From positions 1 through 7,611 of the forward strand of contig CAJUGR010000089.1 in assembly GCA_910586285.1 (NCBI GenBank): a stretch of 7,611 nucleotides of DNA, written 5' to 3'. Below, in pieces: positions 1 to 6,200 of this stretch. Every line of letters starts with the position of its first letter. The stretch's first letter is position 1. The notes under the pieces were generated by a model, which was not told the origin of the DNA, did no database searches, and worked only from the letters and a program-made list of their open reading frames with translations. Position numbers and translations under genes: made by a program. The stretch is from an uncultured Erysipelotrichaceae bacterium (GTDB lineage Bacteria > Bacillota_I > Bacilli_A > Erysipelotrichales > Erysipelotrichaceae).

Positions 1-10
1 ACTTCAATAC

Positions 11-70
11 AAAAAACCCTCTAATCTCACCGTATGGACAAGATGAGATTAGAGTTGGTTCTGTTTTTTT
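11..70 (-). terminator. Bidirectional intrinsic terminator after the sigma-factor gene
   Basis: A perfect 11-bp inverted repeat, CTCTAATCTCA (19-29) and TGAGATTAGAG (44-54), encloses a 14-nt loop. An outer AACC/GGTT pairing (15-18 with 57-60) can extend the stem after a two-base bulge. The stem has an A6 run on its left (11-16), which is a U-run for minus-strand RNA, and a T7 run on its right (64-70), which is a U-run for plus-strand RNA. It should therefore stop transcription from both sides. It lies about 35 bp past the stop codon of the sigma-factor gene, which makes that gene look monocistronic. Confidence 0.88.
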
Positions 71-89
71 AAAAAATTTAATCATTTTT

Positions 90-1160
90 TTATAATAACG
101 CAAGATACGCATCTTCCCACCCGATTTTCTGCAGTTGATGGTAGTAAGACCCGTTACTTTCCTTTAAAGCATCATAAAGCGGTTTAAAATGTAATAGTTG
201 TTCTTTCGTCATCGCCTTCATTTCTACTTCACAATGGGCAAACACTAGCAAAGAATAATAAGCCTCATAGGGCGTCATATAAGTAATATGATCCAATGTT
301 ACAGGTTGAAAAGCTTGTTCATGCTCTAAGTATTGATAGGGCGGATTCATATCTTGTTCCACTGCATTGTTTGTTATTTGAGCATAAACCAATCCTGCCA
401 CAGAAATACCAATCGCAGCCGATAAGGAAAACATAGCCCCTCTTGTGATTTTCCCACTTTTCGTAATGTGCTGAAGCCAATTCGTTGTCGCTGAAAAAAC
501 CGGACACAACGGAATCGTAAGCTTCAGATTCTGATATGCCGTCCAATAAGCTGCAATCAGCAGCATCGGCGATACTTCGCGAAAATTTAATTCAACGCCT
601 GATAATTTCTCATATTCAACTACCTTCTTTTTCAACAAAGAACGGGCAGTAAATAAACGAGATTTCACCGTTCCGATCGGCATATTCACAATTTCAGCAA
701 CTTCTTCCATGCTGTATTCACAATAATACGTTAAGATCAATAACGTTCGATACTTCTCCGGGAGTTCATCAATCATCTGATTCAATATTTCCAAATCACT
801 TTGATGACGGCTTGCCGACTGCGGCATTAAATAATCACGGTATTCCGCTTCATTTTTCAACAGTGAACTGGTATTCGGATCAACACTGACATCCTTCCGT
901 TTCGCAAACAGGTTATAACATTTATTCACAATGATACGATGTAGCCATACATCAAAGGTATTGGGATCATTTAGTGACTTTATGGAATGATGAACCTGGA
1001 TAAAGGTTTGTTGAGCAATTTCTTTTGCATCATCATCACTTTTACAGATACGATAAGCCGTATAATAAACACCCTTATAAAGTGATGTAAACAGCTCGTC
1101 AAAAGCAGCCTCTACACCCTCTTGTACCTGTTTAACCAATGCAGTACTCGTCTTTTCCAT
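90..1160 (-). CDS. ECF-type RNA polymerase sigma factor fused to a membrane helix and C-terminal outer domain
   Basis: A 356-aa sigma-70 family protein. Residues about 17-91 form region 2: an AAFDELFTSLYKGVYYTAY helix, the acidic run CKSDDDAKEIAQQTF and a DVWLHRIIVNKCYNLFAKRK end, which would bind core polymerase and the -10 element. Residues about 124-183 form region 4 (DELPEKYRTLLILTYYCEYS, then the helix-turn-helix SMEEVAEIVNMPIGTVKSRL), which would read the -35 element. A canonical ECF sigma would end near here. This one continues through a partly hydrophobic stretch (about 197-222), a basic KSGKITR segment, one predicted transmembrane helix (about 242-262) and about 94 outer residues rich in Tyr, His and Glu that I cannot assign. 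The positive-inside rule puts the sigma domains in the cytoplasm. The start at 1160 is chosen because AGGAG lies 7 nt upstream. The longer frame from 1211 would begin upstream of the promoter's -35 box. No anti-sigma gene shares the transcript. The sigma call is firm; tethering and self-control are inferred. Confidence 0.9.
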   Translation of the reverse strand: MEKTSTALVKQVQEGVEAAFDELFTSLYKGVYYTAYRICKSDDDAKEIAQQTFIQVHHSIKSLNDPNTFDVWLHRIIVNKCYNLFAKRKDVSVDPNTSSLLKNEAEYRDYLMPQSASRHQSDLEILNQMIDELPEKYRTLLILTYYCEYSMEEVAEIVNMPIGTVKSRLFTARSLLKKKVVEYEKLSGVELNFREVSPMLLIAAYWTAYQNLKLTIPLCPVFSATTNWLQHITKSGKITRGAMFSLSAAIGISVAGLVYAQITNNAVEQDMNPPYQYLEHEQAFQPVTLDHITYMTPYEAYYSLLVFAHCEVEMKAMTKEQLLHFKPLYDALKESNGSYYHQLQKIGWEDAYLALL

Positions 1161-1167
1161 AACATCA

Positions 1168-1172
1168 CTCCT
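1168..1172 (-). promoter_or_regulatory. Ribosome-binding site that fixes the sigma-factor start
   Basis: The minus strand reads AGGAG, then 7 nt, then ATG at 1160. No comparable Shine-Dalgarno sequence precedes the in-frame ATG at 1211, and that ATG would lie upstream of the promoter below. The protein is therefore 356 aa rather than 373 aa. Confidence 0.85.
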
Positions 1173-1178
1173 GTTATA

Positions 1179-1207
1179 AGAATACAAATAATTATTTAAT
1201 TTGTCAA
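1179..1207 (-). promoter_or_regulatory. Sigma-A-like promoter of the sigma-factor gene
   Basis: On the minus strand there is a perfect -35 TTGACA (1202-1207), a 17-bp AT-rich spacer and a -10 TATTCT (1179-1184, four of six consensus bases). Transcription would begin near 1172, leaving a leader of only about a dozen bases that is nearly all ribosome-binding site. A housekeeping-type promoter suggests the gene is made by the main sigma factor. A second, autoregulated ECF promoter could exist but I cannot identify one. Confidence 0.7.
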
Positions 1208-1522
1208 TCAAAATAGAACAATAAAATTAAATAAGACGATGATTTGTTATAAAATAGTGATGTTTTTGAATGTATATTGAAATTTACCAATGATCGTATG
1301 TCGAGAAGCTGTTTTCCATGAAAAAGACTCATGCATCTTTAGGAAAGGGTGGAAAAACAATTATTTTTATATTCAAAATCAACACTTATTGATATTTTTA
1401 ACCATTCAGCATCGGGTTTAAATATTCATTCACAACATGATGCCAATATCAATATAACATTGATCAAATTCACAAAGTTGTTTCACTATATAATAGAACT
1501 CAAACCAAGAGACTTCCAATGC
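1208..1522. other. Intergenic region with no supported gene
   Basis: About 315 bp of AT-rich DNA separate the tuf terminator from the sigma-factor promoter. I read all frames and found no open frame with a ribosome-binding site and a recognisable product, no tRNA-like fold and no repeat array. A plus-strand frame that starts at 1349 continues antisense into tuf and is a shadow. The only structure seen is a weak bulged pairing of TGTTTTCC (1310-1317) with GGAAAAACA (1351-1359). Confidence 0.6.
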
Positions 1523-1546
1523 AAAAAAAAGAGTGCCAAAGCACTC
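1523..1546 (-). terminator. Intrinsic terminator of the str operon, after tuf
   Basis: The minus strand reads GAGTGC, a TTTG loop, GCACTC, then eight T. The perfect 6-bp GC-rich stem (1531-1536 with 1541-1546) followed directly by the U8 tract (1523-1530) is a textbook rho-independent terminator. It lies 11 bp past the tuf stop codon. There is no T-run on the other side, so it acts on the minus strand only. It closes the rpsL-rpsG-fusA-tuf unit and separates it from the sigma-factor gene. Confidence 0.92.
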
Positions 1547-1557
1547 CTTGATCATTC

Positions 1558-2742
1558 TTATTTAATGATTTCTGTTACGTTACCGGAACCAACAGTACGT
1601 CCACCCTCACGGATAGAGAACTTCGTGTTGTTTTCGATAGCGATCGGGGCGATCAATTCAACAGTCATTTCAACGTTATCGCCGGGCATAACCATATCAG
1701 TGCCTTCCGGCAAAGTGATAACACCGGTTACATCCGTTGTACGGAAGTAGAACTGCGGACGATAGTTAGAAACGAACGGAGTATGACGTCCACCTTCTTC
1801 TTTTGTCAGGATATAAACCTGAGCCTTGAAGTTAGTGTGCGGATTTACAGATCCCGGTTTTGCCAAGACCTGTCCACGCTGGATTTCATCACGGTTGATA
1901 CCACGAAGCAGGGCACCGATGTTGTCACCGGCCTGTGCTACATCCAACTGTTTACGGAACATTTCCAAACCGGTAATAACGGTTTTACGTGTTTCATGAA
2001 TACCAACGATTTCAACTTCTTCGCTCAGTTTTACTTCACCACGCTCAACACGTCCCGTCGCAACAGTTCCACGTCCCGTAATCGTCATAACATCCTCTAC
2101 GGACATCAAGAACGGTTTATCGGTTTCACGAACCGGCTCCGGGATGAATTCGTCAACAGCATCCATCAATTCTTTGATGGCGCCGACATAGTTAGCGTCA
2201 CCCTCTAATGCTTTCAATGCAGAACCACGGATTACCGGTGCATTGTCACCGTCAAATCCGTACTCGCTTAACAATTCACGAACTTCCATTTCAACCAGAT
2301 CGATCAATTCATCATCATCAACCATGTCGCATTTGTTCAAGAATACAACGATGTAAGGAACACCTACCTGACGAGCAAGCAAGATGTGCTCACGAGTCTG
2401 AGGCATCGGACCATCAGAAGCCGCAACAACCAAAATAGCACCATCCATCTGAGCAGCGCCGGTGATCATGTTCTTGACATAGTCAGCGTGTCCCGGGCAG
2501 TCAACGTGTGCATAGTGACGAGTTGCTGTCTGATATTCTACGTGAGCAGTATTGATCGTAATACCACGTTCTTTTTCTTCCGGTGCGCCATCAATCTGGT
2601 CATAAGCAGTTGCCTGAGCCATACCATCTTTTGCAAGTACATTCGTAATTGCAGCAGTTAAAGTTGTTTTACCGTGGTCAACGTGTCCAATCGTTCCGAT
2701 ATTAACGTGAGTTTTGGAACGGTCAAATTTTTCTTTAGCCAT
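1558..2742 (-). CDS. tuf: Translation elongation factor Tu (EF-Tu)
   Basis: A 394-aa cytoplasmic GTPase that carries aminoacyl-tRNA to the ribosomal A site; the length is normal. The G domain has G1 GHVDHGKT (19-26), switch I RGITI (59-63) with Thr62, G3 DCPGH (81-85) with catalytic His85, G4 NKCD (136-139) and G5 in GSALKAL near 173-179. Beta-barrel domains 2 and 3 follow and end in FSIREGGRTVGSG. The start is set by AAGGAGG at 2754-2760, 11 nt before the ATG, and the second codon gives the usual MAKEKF opening. It is the last gene of the str operon, 73 bp after fusA, and is followed by a strong terminator. That gap holds a possible extra promoter, which would fit the high EF-Tu demand of cells. 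The position matching E. coli Ala375 is Ser376. The other elfamycin-contact positions I could align (Gln125 and the Tyr in LLSEYGF) are conserved. Confidence 0.98.
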   Translation of the reverse strand: MAKEKFDRSKTHVNIGTIGHVDHGKTTLTAAITNVLAKDGMAQATAYDQIDGAPEEKERGITINTAHVEYQTATRHYAHVDCPGHADYVKNMITGAAQMDGAILVVAASDGPMPQTREHILLARQVGVPYIVVFLNKCDMVDDDELIDLVEMEVRELLSEYGFDGDNAPVIRGSALKALEGDANYVGAIKELMDAVDEFIPEPVRETDKPFLMSVEDVMTITGRGTVATGRVERGEVKLSEEVEIVGIHETRKTVITGLEMFRKQLDVAQAGDNIGALLRGINRDEIQRGQVLAKPGSVNPHTNFKAQVYILTKEEGGRHTPFVSNYRPQFYFRTTDVTGVITLPEGTDMVMPGDNVEMTVELIAPIAIENNTKFSIREGGRTVGSGNVTEIIK

Positions 2743-2783
2743 TTTCTAAATTTCCTCCTTAATGGTTTTTTTCTATCAGATAT

Positions 2784-2812
2784 ATTTTAATTCAAACGAA
2801 TCATAAAAGCAA
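2784..2812 (-). promoter_or_regulatory. Candidate internal promoter for tuf
   Basis: In the fusA-tuf gap the minus strand reads TTGCTT (2807-2812), a 17-bp spacer, then TAAAAT (2784-2789). The -10 matches consensus at five of six bases and the -35 at three. Extra tuf promoters inside or after fusA are known in several bacteria, so the position is reasonable. The -35 is weak and AT-rich intergenic DNA throws up such matches by chance, so this remains tentative. Confidence 0.35.
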
Positions 2813-2823
2813 CAATTAATTGT
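2812..2823. repeat. 12-bp perfect palindrome across the fusA stop codon
   Basis: ACAATTAATTGT reads the same on both strands and contains the fusA TAA. It has no loop, so it would act as a protein site rather than an RNA hairpin, if it acts at all. It overlaps the end of the candidate tuf -35 box by one base. Chance is a real possibility in AT-rich sequence. Confidence 0.3.
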
Positions 2824-4894
2824 CGGAACTGTTGTTTTTGATGATCTTTTCAGCGATACTCTTCGGTACTTCCGAATAATGATCAAATTTCATTGAATAA
2901 TTACCGCGTCCTTGCGTGAAACTACGCAAATCGGTTACGTAACCAAACATTTCAGATAACGGAATCATCGATTTTACAATAATCGCATTGCCGCGTTCTT
3001 CCTGATCGGTAATGTTGCCGCGACGAGAGCTGACATCGCCCATGACCGAACCGAGGTATTCCTGCGGTGCTGTGACTTCGACTTCCATAATCGGTTCCAA
3101 AATGACCGGTTTACATTTCTTAGCAGCTTCCTTCAATGCCATAGAAGCTGCGATCTTATATGCCATTTCCGATGAATCGACATCATGATAAGAACCGTCA
3201 AATAACGTTGCTTTGATATCAATGACCGGATAACCGGCAACCATACCGCGATCCAACGCATCTTCCAAGCCTTCTTGGGTTGGTTTGATGTATTCACGCG
3301 GCACGCTTCCGCCTACTGTCGCATCAACGAATTCAAAGCCTTTACCTTCTTCATTCGGTTCAAATTTAATCCAAACGTGACCATACTGACCACGGCCGCC
3401 GGACTGTTTGATGTATTTACCTTCACAGTCAGCCGCACCGCGAATTGTTTCACGATAGGCAACCTGCGGCTGTCCGACATTGGCTTCTACCTTAAATTCA
3501 CGACGCAAACGATCAACGATGATATCCAAATGCAATTCACCGACACCGGCAATAATGGTCTGTCCGGTTTCCTGATCAGTATAAGTCTTGAAAGTCGGAT
3601 CTTCTTCCGCCAATTTTGACAAGGCAAGCCCCATTTTATCTTGATCGGCTTTGGTCTTCGGCTCCAATGACATACGAATCACCGGTTCCGGGAATACCAT
3701 GGATTCCAAGATTACTTGTGAGTCTTCATCACAAAGCGTATCACCGGTTCCGGTATCCTTCAAGCCAACGGCTGCCGCAATATCACCGGCATAAACCATA
3801 TCAATTTCTTTACGAGCATTGGCATGCATCTGTACAATACGTCCAAAACGCTCTTTTTTGCCTTTCGTAGAATTGTAGATATAGCTTCCTGCTTTGGCTG
3901 TTCCGGAATAAACACGGAAGTAAGCTAATTTACCAACAAACGGATCCGTCGCAATTTTGAAGGCCAATGCGGAGAACGGTTCTTCATCACTGGAGTGACG
4001 AACGATTTCGTTGCCATCCATATCCGTACCCTTAATCGCAGGTACATCAAGCGGTGAAGGCAAGTAATCCACCACGGCATCCAATACCATTTGAACACCC
4101 TTGTTCTTATATGCAGAACCGCACAATACCGGGAAGAAATCTCCGGCACATACTGCTTTGCGCAATACGGTTTTGATCATCGGAATGTCAGGTTCTTCCC
4201 CTTCCAAGACCATCATCATCATATCTTCATCATAATCTGCCAGATATTCTAACAGCTTATTGCGATATTCTTCACAAAGATCTTTCAAATCTTCCGGTAC
4301 ATCCGTTTCCTGAATTTCCGTACCAAGATCATTGGTATAAATTTCTGCCTTACGCTCAATAATGTCCACAATCCCGGTAAAGGTACTCTCCGCACCGATC
4401 GGTAATTGAATCGGACAGGATTTTGCGCCCAGACGATCTACAATCGTACGGCAAGACATCAGAAAGTCTGCACCGGTCGCATCCATTTTGTTACAGAAGA
4501 CAATACGTGGTACGCCATAGGTCGTTGCCTGACGCCAAACGGTTTCCGTCTGCGGTTCCACGCCTGCCTTGGCATCCAAAACCGTAACAGCGCCATCCAA
4601 TACACGCAGGGAACGTTCTACCTCTACTGTGAAATCCACGTGTCCCGGAGTATCAATGATATTGATACGGTGTTCCTTCCACTGCGCCGTTGTCGCTGCG
4701 GAAGTAATGGTAATACCACGTTCCTGCTCCTGTGCCATCCAGTCCATCGTTGAAGCCCCGTCATGAGTTTCACCGATTTTATGGTTGACACCGGTATAAT
4801 ACAGAATCCGCTCGGTAGTCGTTGTTTTGCCGGCATCGATATGAGCCATGATACCAATATTACGAGTTTTCTCTAATGAAAATGCACGTCCCAT
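2816..4894 (-). CDS. fusA: Translation elongation factor G (EF-G)
   Basis: A 692-aa GTPase that moves tRNA and mRNA through the ribosome and, with ribosome recycling factor, splits spent ribosomes. The length matches Firmicute EF-G. The G domain shows G1 AHIDAGKTT (17-25), switch I RGITI (59-63), G3 DTPGH (81-85) and G4 NKMD (135-138). The domain III motif GELHLD, which carries the His whose mutation gives fusidic acid resistance in Staphylococcus, is intact. Domain IV contains GGRGQYGHVWIKFEP, and the C-terminal domain contains the GDVSSRRG motif. The ATG at 4894 follows AAAGGAG (4904-4910) by 9 nt. Only 17 bp separate it from the rpsG stop codon, so the two are cotranscribed and probably translated in succession. 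I see no frameshift or missing motif. The protein is a full canonical EF-G rather than a tetracycline-protection or FusA2-like paralogue, as its operon position confirms. Confidence 0.98.
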   Translation of the reverse strand: MGRAFSLEKTRNIGIMAHIDAGKTTTTERILYYTGVNHKIGETHDGASTMDWMAQEQERGITITSAATTAQWKEHRINIIDTPGHVDFTVEVERSLRVLDGAVTVLDAKAGVEPQTETVWRQATTYGVPRIVFCNKMDATGADFLMSCRTIVDRLGAKSCPIQLPIGAESTFTGIVDIIERKAEIYTNDLGTEIQETDVPEDLKDLCEEYRNKLLEYLADYDEDMMMMVLEGEEPDIPMIKTVLRKAVCAGDFFPVLCGSAYKNKGVQMVLDAVVDYLPSPLDVPAIKGTDMDGNEIVRHSSDEEPFSALAFKIATDPFVGKLAYFRVYSGTAKAGSYIYNSTKGKKERFGRIVQMHANARKEIDMVYAGDIAAAVGLKDTGTGDTLCDEDSQVILESMVFPEPVIRMSLEPKTKADQDKMGLALSKLAEEDPTFKTYTDQETGQTIIAGVGELHLDIIVDRLRREFKVEANVGQPQVAYRETIRGAADCEGKYIKQSGGRGQYGHVWIKFEPNEEGKGFEFVDATVGGSVPREYIKPTQEGLEDALDRGMVAGYPVIDIKATLFDGSYHDVDSSEMAYKIAASMALKEAAKKCKPVILEPIMEVEVTAPQEYLGSVMGDVSSRRGNITDQEERGNAIIVKSMIPLSEMFGYVTDLRSFTQGRGNYSMKFDHYSEVPKSIAEKIIKNNSSDN

Positions 4895-4911
4895 TATTCA
4901 TGACTCCTTTC

Positions 4912-5382
4912 TTACCAGCGATAGTGTGCAAACGCTTTGTTTGCCTCTGCCATCTTATGCGTATCCTCACGTTTTTTCACGGAGGCTCCGCTGCCGTTTG
5001 CAGCATCCATAATTTCTGCCGCTAAACGCTGTTCCATCGTCTTTTCATTACGCAGTCTTGCATAATTAACAATCCAACGCAATCCCAGGGTCAGACGACG
5101 CTCCTGAGATACTTCCACCGGTACCTGATAGTTAGCACCGCCAACCCGGCGAACCTTCAATTCCAGCATCGGCATTACATTCTCCAATGCTTCCTCGAAT
5201 ACTTCCATCGGTTTCCGTCCGGTTTTTACTTCAATAATATCAAACGCATTGTACAGTATTTTCTGCGCAACTCCTCTTTTTCCATCAATCATGATTTTAT
5301 TGATCAAACGAGTGACCAGTTTGGAGTTATAGATCGGATCTACCAATACATCACGTTTTGCAATATGTCCTTTTCTAGGCAT
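4912..5382 (-). CDS. rpsG: 30S ribosomal protein S7
   Basis: A 156-aa primary 16S rRNA-binding protein that nucleates assembly of the 30S head and lies near the decoding and E sites. The start MPRKGHIAKRDVLVDPIYNS, the helix NKIMIDGKRGVAQKILYNA, the beta-hairpin region KVRRVGGANYQVPVEV and the end EANKAFAHYRW are all typical, and the length is that of Firmicute S7. AAAGGAGG (5391-5398) lies 8 nt before the ATG. The gene follows rpsL by 28 bp and precedes fusA by 17 bp. In E. coli, S7 represses its own operon by binding the rpsL-rpsG junction. The junction here is too short to hold that E. coli structure, so control of this type is not supported by the sequence. Confidence 0.98.
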   Translation of the reverse strand: MPRKGHIAKRDVLVDPIYNSKLVTRLINKIMIDGKRGVAQKILYNAFDIIEVKTGRKPMEVFEEALENVMPMLELKVRRVGGANYQVPVEVSQERRLTLGLRWIVNYARLRNEKTMEQRLAAEIMDAANGSGASVKKREDTHKMAEANKAFAHYRW

Positions 5383-5410
5383 CTAAAATTCCTCCTTTCA
5401 TCATGGATGG

Positions 5411-5833
5411 CTATTTCTTAGCATCTTTCGGTTTTTTAGCACCGTACAAAGAACGGCTCTGGTTACGATCCGCAACACCGGCACAGTCCAAAGTACCGCG
5501 AATAATGTGATAACGAACACCGGGCAGATCCTTAACACGACCACCGCGAATCAAAACAACGCTGTGTTCCTGCAAGTTATGTCCCTGTCCCGGGATATAA
5601 GCGGTTACCTCCATACCGTTACTCAAACGTACACGGGCGTATTTACGCAGTGCTGAGTTCGGCTTTTTCGGGGTCATCGTACCGACACGCGTACAAACAC
5701 CACGCTTCTGCGGTGCGCTTAAATTGGTCGGGCGCTTTTTCAAAGAGTTGTACCCTCGATTCAGAGCCGGTGATTTTGAAACGTTGACGCTTTTTTCACG
5801 ACCCTTGCGAATTAACTGATTAATAGTTGGCAT
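5411..5833 (-). CDS. rpsL: 30S ribosomal protein S12
   Basis: A 140-aa protein of the decoding centre that governs reading accuracy and is the streptomycin-resistance determinant. Key loops are intact: TPKKPNSALRK (54-64), whose lysines 56 and 57 correspond to the E. coli Lys42/Lys43 region, and GGRVKDLPGVR (97-107) with Lys101 and Pro104. All of these are the streptomycin-sensitive type. It is about 16 residues longer than E. coli S12. Most of this is an insertion near residues 22-40, found in Gram-positive S12 (SPALNRGYNSLKKRPTNLSA), together with a lysine-rich tail. AAAGGAGG (5839-5846) lies 5 nt before the ATG, and the stop codon is TAG. It is the first gene of the str operon, with its own promoter and leader. 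The gene upstream is not rpoC, the usual Firmicute neighbour in this region. Confidence 0.98.
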   Translation of the reverse strand: MPTINQLIRKGREKSVNVSKSPALNRGYNSLKKRPTNLSAPQKRGVCTRVGTMTPKKPNSALRKYARVRLSNGMEVTAYIPGQGHNLQEHSVVLIRGGRVKDLPGVRYHIIRGTLDCAGVADRNQSRSLYGAKKPKDAKK

Positions 5834-5926
5834 AATATCCTCCTTTCACAAACACACATTTCCGGGTGTGTCATTTTAAAGTGTAAATTTAATTCTCCTT
5901 ACGGAGAACGATAAAATTCCACTTGC
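5834..5926 (-). promoter_or_regulatory. Structured leader RNA of the str operon
   Basis: The predicted leader is about 93 nt. It holds a perfect 6-bp hairpin TTCTCC-GTAA-GGAGAA (5893-5908), whose loop is a GNRA tetraloop in the minus-strand RNA. A second inverted repeat ACACAC/GTGTGT (5852-5857 with 5866-5871, 8-nt loop) stands just before the ribosome-binding site. Neither is followed by a U-run, so they are not terminators. The GGAGAA arm of the first hairpin resembles a Shine-Dalgarno sequence but has no start codon at a proper distance. A role in mRNA stability or in binding a ribosomal protein is possible but not shown. Confidence 0.5.
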
Positions 5927-5932
5927 CTATAT

Positions 5933-5961
5933 ATGATAAATCAATCCGAAATACTTGTCAA
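5933..5961 (-). promoter_or_regulatory. Main promoter of the str operon
   Basis: The minus strand has a perfect -35 TTGACA (5956-5961), a 17-bp spacer and -10 TATCAT (5933-5938, five of six consensus bases). A-tracts lie directly upstream and could serve as an UP element for the alpha subunit. Transcription would start near 5926. This strength fits a ribosomal protein operon, and it shows that the operon does not depend on readthrough from upstream. Confidence 0.85.
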
Positions 5962-5975
5962 TGAAAATTTTCATT
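5960..5975. repeat. 16-bp perfect palindrome abutting the str operon -35 box
   Basis: AATGAAAATTTTCATT is a perfect palindrome whose last two bases on the minus strand lie inside the -35 TTGACA. A dimeric regulator bound here would block polymerase. The central AAAATTTT is also a classic A-tract that could bend DNA or act as an UP element, so the symmetry need not mean a repressor. Confidence 0.5.
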
Positions 5976-6116
5976 TTTTATGTACCTTTGGATCGATCAT
6001 CTAATCTCTTCATGCATAAAGTATAGTAAAATGTTTGAATACCAATGCATTCTTCATATAGCTTAATTCTTTTTCATCCATAGAATGATAATTTCAGTAT
6101 AAGCAAAATTGTCTTT
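5976..6116. other. Sequence between the toxin remnant and the str promoter
   Basis: About 140 bp with no gene and no terminator-like hairpin. The minus strand near 6065-6110 could be the decayed end of the toxin gene, since one frame reads KLSFYG before a stop, loosely like the R-I-x-Y-G ending of RelE/ParE toxins. That resemblance is weak. A complete toxin of the usual length (about 100 aa) could not fit before the str promoter without running through it. Confidence 0.35.
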
Positions 6117-6200
6117 TCACATCAATCGATAAGCAATATACTCATAACTCGCAACCAAATCATCTTGTGCCTGTTTGGTATATTGGATATTGCAACTCAT
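6117..6200 (-). pseudogene. Remnant of a RelE/ParE-family toxin gene
   Basis: A 27-codon frame begins at an ATG that overlaps the antitoxin stop codon (ATGA), the usual coupling in these modules. It reads IQYTKQAQDDLVASYEYIAY, the characteristic first strand and helix of a RelE/ParE-type toxin, then meets TGA at 6117-6119. A complete family member has about 90-105 residues, with a central sheet and C-terminal catalytic or gyrase-contacting residues. None of that can be made from this frame. The downstream 140 bp shows no clear continuation, so an internal deletion as well as the stop is likely. The product, if made, would be inactive. The family call rests on a short match and on the antitoxin beside it. 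Confidence 0.72.

Noticed and set aside
1161..1211. Longer sigma-factor start with 17 extra residues from the ATG at 1211.
   Set aside because: That codon lies upstream of the TTGACA -35 box of the likely promoter and lacks a ribosome-binding site, while the ATG at 1160 has AGGAG 7 nt upstream.
1310..1359. Bulged inverted repeat TGTTTTCC/GGAAAAACA as a terminator or small RNA.
   Set aside because: The stem is AT-rich, has a bulge and a loop of more than 30 nt, no proper U-run follows, and no gene ends near it.
1349..1750. Plus-strand open frame of 133 codons running from the intergenic region into tuf.
   Set aside because: More than a third of it is antisense to the conserved 3' end of tuf, it resembles no protein I know, and it crosses the tuf terminator.
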